Assembly: GCA_032622095.1 (NCBI GenBank)
Contig: CP136064.1
Coordinates: 131,137,129-131,201,128, forward strand
DNA length: 64,000 nucleotides
Direction: 5' to 3'
From: Siphonodentalium dalli
Lineage: Eukaryota; Mollusca; Scaphopoda; Gadilida; Siphonodentaliidae
The notes below the pieces were generated by a model. The model ran no database searches. It was not told the origin of the DNA and saw nothing but the letters and a program-made list of their open reading frames with translations. Shown here piece by piece: positions 59,691 through 64,000 of this stretch (position 1 is its first letter; each line of letters starts with the position of its first letter). The translations under genes were made by a program, and so were the position numbers.

Positions 59691-60731
59691 TCGAATGTTT
59701 AATTATTTGCGCGTAATATCTTTCGTTATTTTTTTTTGTTCAACCAATGTTTCAATGTATTTATTAATCGATGTTTAGAAATAGCTTTATTGGACATTGT
59801 GACCATCGATATGAATGCATACATTCCAGTGTTTTATCGGACGCAGTTCATATAATTGTCATACCTGAAAATAGACACCATTACTTTTACATAAATAATA
59901 AAGAGCGTTTATTCTTTACACTCTCTCTACCCCAGATGAAGTTATTGAGTATATGACAGGTGTGTATTATCGTGAATTATTGGAAGTATTGAGATGTACT
60001 ATGTTGAATCACTAACGGTCGAAAATTGTAATGTGAAAAATTACAACCCTCCAGAATGAATTGTCATATTCGCTGTACACGCAATCACACACGCGACATT
60101 GGTGGTAACAATGTCGCGTGTACATATTTTCAAGTATGTACACGCGACATTGGTGGTAACAATGTGTCTTTCACACCTTTGCTTTACCAAATGAATTATA
60201 TTATTTCCCCCGTTCACAGTTATATGCTATTCAGAAAACATATCGATCTAATGTCTGAACAAACGGGTTAGTATCAATTAAGGTTGATAAACTGTGTCAT
60301 TGTTAGCATTAACACGATAATTAGTTAGCCAAAACATGCATACATATTACGTCAGGTCGTGAGACACTCAATAATAGAAATTGCTTTGATGACATTGTTA
60401 TAACAACATTACGTAATAACCCCTTATCACTCCAGTCACACTTACGATCATTTTGTATGCCGAAAACTACAGGTAGCATCGATGATGTAACATTATATCA
60501 CTGCTATTGTACCAATGATAGGTTCAGACATGTTCGATGTTTAGAAAAATAGATAATCTGCAGGTGTTCTCAGCGGGGGGAACACAGGGTTACGTAATAA
60601 TAACCAGTTAAACAACTAATGTTGCCTCGTCCGTAAAAACCAATTATCGGCCTATTCATACATTACGTTCATATATATAATCTTATATAATGTTACGTCA
60701 TTCGTGCTTGCATATGTTCGGGATTTTATGG
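59691..60731. other. Region upstream of the polymerase gene
   Basis: At 60089-60165, CACGCGACATTGGTGGTAAC occurs twice and forms ACGCGACATTG...CAATGTCGCGT hairpins. If the downstream gene belongs to a Polinton, its terminal repeat may lie here, but I could not identify it. Confidence 0.4.
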
Positions 60732-60740
60732 TATAAAAAT
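60732..60740 (+). promoter_or_regulatory. TATA box of the polymerase gene
   Basis: TATAAAAAT lies 80 bp before the start codon, with a possible start site about 30 bp downstream (TTCCATATAG). The ATG has A at -3 and G at +4 (AAAATGG), a good initiation context. Confidence 0.55.
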
Positions 60741-60811
60741 ATATATGACTAAGCTGTATTCCATATAGTGAATAGACGCCGTTGTAATCACTACTCAGGA
60801 CTTCTCGAAAA

Positions 60812-62554
60812 ATGGCTGAAGAAATAATGACACCTCTGACAGTGGATGAAATTTATGAAATAGAATGTATTCTGCAAGACATCGAAGAATACGACAAGGC
60901 TATCGTAGCTTATCAACTGGATGAAGATATAATTGAAGCATCTACGCTTTGTTCAGGAGATGACCCATGGCCGAACCAAATCGGATACGGAGAACATGAT
61001 GCGCCTAAAAATGATGTTAACAACTCACAACCCGGTACAGCTGGACCATCAGGATTACAAAACCGAGAAGACGAACATACACCTCATCAAGAAGGAGCTG
61101 TAAAATCAGACAATCAAACAGCCGGCAGTTCTGATATTCAAATAACCGGATATAGCATTCGCAAAAGGAGTGAACGAACCTTCGGAAACAATTTGGCAAC
61201 ACAGAGAACATATGAGATCAAATTAGATGACATTTACAAAGAGAAAAAGTTAATCGACATATACAGGAATCTACATTCAATGTTCGAGGACACTATTCAA
61301 AGAGCTCGTGGAAATTTGGCTGACAATGATCTTGGCAGAGTTATCATTCACCATGAGAGTTTGGACAACCCTATAGTAGTTCCGTTACAAACGTTGCAAA
61401 CGTTAAATGCTAACACTGTGATTGACAGAATCGAACTCGTTTTGAACAGCAACCAAACACTGACTGTTAATCAAAGTTTCCGCATAGATATAGGCACCAT
61501 CGAGTTACCTAAAGGCGGAGCACGGAGGAGGATAACGGCTTTACATGATGAAAGTGACAATCTAAGAAATAAAACATCGATCGTTACGATTGAAAATACC
61601 GACAATATGTGTATGGCTCGGGCTATCACCACATGTTGGTGTAAATTAAATATTTGCAGTCCTGATGAATGGCTAGAAATAACACAGAATAGAGGAACCA
61701 GAAATAATTTACAACTCATCATGGAATACAGAAAAGTACCGATCAATTATTACAAAAATGTGCTGCACAAAAAACGTACTGAGCAAGGAAAATTAGCCAA
61801 AGCAATTAGTGTCATCGCAGGTGGATCAACAGACAGACCAGCTAGTTTAGCAGATCTAAAAGCATTCGAGGACACTCTGAATTTGACAATACTAGTCGTC
61901 AGTGCTAGACTGGGTAATAAATTCATTACCAGCGCGCCTACAGACGGTATAGAAAGACCCGTGATATATTTATACCTCACTGCTAATGAACATTTCCACG
62001 CTATACAATCCATAACGGGATTCTTTAGCAATGTATATTTCTGTGTGCATTGTTTAAAACATTATTCAAACAAAGGAAAGCATTATTGTGAACACACCTG
62101 TTTCGTGTGTAAAAGTGATAAATGTGAACAAAGTGAAAACAAAGAACATTGTTCAGATTGTAATATGACGTGTATGTCTCATCAATGTTTCGTGCGTCAT
62201 AAAGCAAAACCTATTAATCAAGCTTCGGGAGAAACGACAGCTCCTTGCGAAAAATGGTGGAAATGCTTGGACTGTACAAAAGTCATGGAGAGACGGAAAA
62301 GACGGCCGAATCAACACGTGTGCGGAGAAACATTTTGTAGATCGTGTGACAAATACACAATGGGACCACACGAATGCTATGTAAGGGCCATACCTCCCGT
62401 TACTGATGATGAAAGAGCTAAATTCTGTTTCTTCGACTTCGAAACCATTCAACATGATATATTGGAATGTTCTGAAGGATATGCACCTTTACATACAAAG
62501 GATTGCCAGGACTGTAAAGAGGATCATATATGCAAGAAATGTGCTAAGTGTCAG
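60812..62554 (+). CDS. Polinton/Maverick-type protein-primed DNA polymerase B, exon 1
   Basis: Encodes 581 residues up to a donor site. Residues 1-120 are acidic and low in structure. Around 264-267 is DNMC followed by ARAI, and at 394-396 HFH; this Asp-x-x-Cys ... His layout is that of the OTU-like segment fused to many Polinton polymerases (inference from motif). From C411 to about residue 535 runs a Cys/His-rich region (FCVHC, CFVC, CSDC, CRSC), likely zinc ribbons. The exonuclease begins with FFDFET (541-545), where D542 and E544 are the ExoI metal ligands of family B polymerases. Such enzymes replicate linear elements with protein-bound ends. The exon ends CAG|GTGAGT in phase 0. Reading on without splicing meets a stop about 30 codons later. 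Relatives also occur in adintovirus-like viruses, so an endogenous virus is an alternative. Confidence 0.85.
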
Positions 62555-63616
62555 GTGAGTCTTAACCTAATTGTGATATATATATATGTAACACATTACA
62601 GTCGAAATCGTGATAACGTAACGCTCTTTATTAAAGGCGCACATAAGTAGAGACGCTCTTGCATTTTAAAAAAATATATTAGATTATCGCTGAACGCTCT
62701 TTAGCTGTTACCTCGCGTGTGAGATTACCATATAACAACAATTACATACTTGAATTCGACCAAAGTTAAGGGGTCTCAATATTAAAAATCAACTGAGTCA
62801 CAGATGTTAAACCGAGTAATTAACTTTTTTAATTCTTGACACATTGAAAAAATGTGTAACATATTTTTTTGTGAAAAGAGATTTTGTAATTGTTATATAG
62901 TAAACTGCGTGATTGAATCGTTAATTATACAGGCTATATGTCGGATCATGATATACATTTATAATATTGACACGTAGATTGGAACGAGTAATTTTTAGGA
63001 TCAACCAACAAACAATATTAATACGTCAACGCTCTTTATTAAAGGCGCGCATAAGTAGAGACGCTCTTTCATTTTTTAAAATTATATTAGATTATCGCTG
63101 AACGCTCTTTAGCTGTTACCTCGCGTGTGAGATTACCATAAAACAATAACATACTTGAATTCGACCAAAGTTAAGGGGGGTCTCAATATTAAAATTCAAC
63201 TGAGTCACAGATGTTAAATCGAGTAATTAACTTTTTTAATTCTTGACATATTGAAAAAATGTGTACCATATTTTTTGTGAAAAGAGATTTTGTAATTGTT
63301 ATATAGTAAACTAACATAATATATAATTGTTTTAACTTTATTGAACTTGATATCTGCGTGCTTGAATCGACAATTATACAGGTTATATGTCGGATCATGA
63401 TATACATTTATAATATTGACACGTAGATTGGAAGGAGTAATTTTTAGGATCAACCAACGAACAATAGTAATACGTCAACGCTCTTTATTAACGTTGAACC
63501 TATACCAAAACATTTTTTTTTTTTTAAATAATTATCTAAACAAAGTGTAGACGTTTTATTTTGTTTTTTATTATCGATAAAGCTAGAGGTTAAAACGTTC
63601 AATTATTACTTTTCAG
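62555..63616 (+). other. Intron of the polymerase gene (1062 bp)
   Basis: GTGAGT at the 5' end and a pyrimidine-rich TTACTTTTCAG at the 3' end. Removing it keeps the frame, and the two sides together continue the Cys-rich and exonuclease order expected of the family. It consists largely of two tandem copies of one unit. Confidence 0.75.
62621..63477 (+). repeat. Tandem duplication inside the intron (408 and 449 bp)
   Basis: Each copy runs from ACGCTCTTTATTAAAGGCGC through GCTGTTACCTCGCGTGTGAG to ACGTAGATTGGAA.GAGTAA. The second has an extra stretch of about 43 bp (AACTTTATTGAACTTGATATC). A third start (ACGCTCTTTATTAA) follows at 63478. Each unit contains ACGCTCTT three times. Confidence 0.95.
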
Positions 63617-64000
63617 AACTGTTTAAAAACATGGTGCGGAAAAGTCCAGCATACACCGAACTTCCTCGTCGCCCAAACAGCTTGCTACGAATGCATGCAT
63701 GAATCGTTGGAAGTGAAACCGAACTGTAGAAATTGCGGACCTCTATGTGATGCGTGTATCGACAGTGATGCGAAGAAGAAGAAGAAGAAGAGTGACCGAA
63801 ATTTATGTTCGGATACATGCGGACTCCGAGAGGTTATATTTAGCGGTCCTGATACCGGTGAAAAGTTTGGAAAATGGTTATTCTCGGAACAACACTAGGG
63901 ATTCATAGCACTGGCTCACAACTTCAAGGGTTACGATGGATATTTTCTCATGGAATATCTCATTGATCAATCATTGAGACCCAAAGTTATATATAATGGA
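63617..64000 (+). pseudogene. DNA polymerase B, exon 2 start, with in-frame stop
   Basis: From the acceptor the frame continues with more paired cysteines (CYEC, CRNC, CDAC) and a Lys run from a GAAGAA repeat (63769-63790). An in-frame TAG lies at 63896-63898. Directly behind it the same frame continues open to the window end with AHNFKGYDGYFL, the ExoII motif (N at 63920, D at 63935). The stop therefore separates ExoI from ExoII and would remove the rest of the exonuclease and the whole polymerase domain. Either the copy is dead or the base is a sequence error. The Lys-repeat tract is a second place where length variation may occur. Confidence 0.8.

Larger units (their letters stand above)
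60700..64000 (+). mobile_element. Probable Polinton/Maverick element, cut by the window edge
   Basis: Inferred from the polymerase gene alone. The integrase, packaging ATPase, protease and capsid genes of Polintons would have to lie beyond 64 kb. The left boundary is not determined. Confidence 0.6.

Noticed and set aside
59096-59716. 206-codon open frame, plus strand
   Set aside because: It runs through a 60-bp tandem repeat and an AAATTTC low-complexity array. The repetition of the DNA explains the open frame.
61017-62455. Minus-strand frames of 60-100 codons
   Set aside because: They are antisense to polymerase exon 1.

Overview
The window is eukaryotic DNA, AT-rich and dominated by mobile elements. 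I find no confident single-copy host gene. It most likely comes from a marine invertebrate, probably a mollusc or another lophotrochozoan. The reasons are a Polinton/Maverick-type DNA polymerase gene split by a GT-AG intron, two jockey/CR1-like LINEs, Helitron ends, and tandem families that from memory resemble those in mollusc assemblies. The species assignment is inference.

Layout. 1-6.0 kb: a TTAA-flanked foldback element (729-2451) carrying a nested hAT-like insertion (807-2097), a roughly 43-bp minisatellite and a second minisatellite. 6.6-11.05 kb: a composite element with GGACC-rich terminal inverted repeats and an 8-bp target duplication, holding a second nested TIR element and smaller hAT-like pieces. 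11.5-14.8 kb: a decayed LINE on the minus strand with endonuclease, reverse transcriptase and C-terminal zinc motif. 16-21 kb: short TIR elements, palindromes and a Helitron 3' end with tandem 128-bp units. 22.6-28.85 kb: a foldback element whose arms surround a minisatellite. 32.2-36.1 kb: a second foldback element with a TTAA element at its centre. 36.2-36.85 kb: a complete-looking non-autonomous Helitron. 38.1-53.0 kb: a third, giant foldback element with arms of about 2.7 kb and a loop of about 0.9 kb. It is broken up by two TTAA elements, one 5'-truncated LINE and about 4.7 kb of other repeats. 53-60 kb: palindromes and tandem repeats. 60.7-64 kb: the start of a Polinton-type element with its DNA polymerase B gene, which runs off the window and has an in-frame stop.

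How it fits together. The giant foldback is a natural record of insertions: each arm shows the empty site of what was inserted in the other. This confirms TTAA as the target duplication of the AGGTACTC family and a 12-bp duplication for the LINE. The most unusual signal is a run of short YAATR motifs spaced 18-21 bp apart (mostly 21), with unrelated sequence between them, filling the outer parts of both arms (38155-39142 and its mirror near 52490-52954). Several unrelated arrays in the window share a period near 21 bp.
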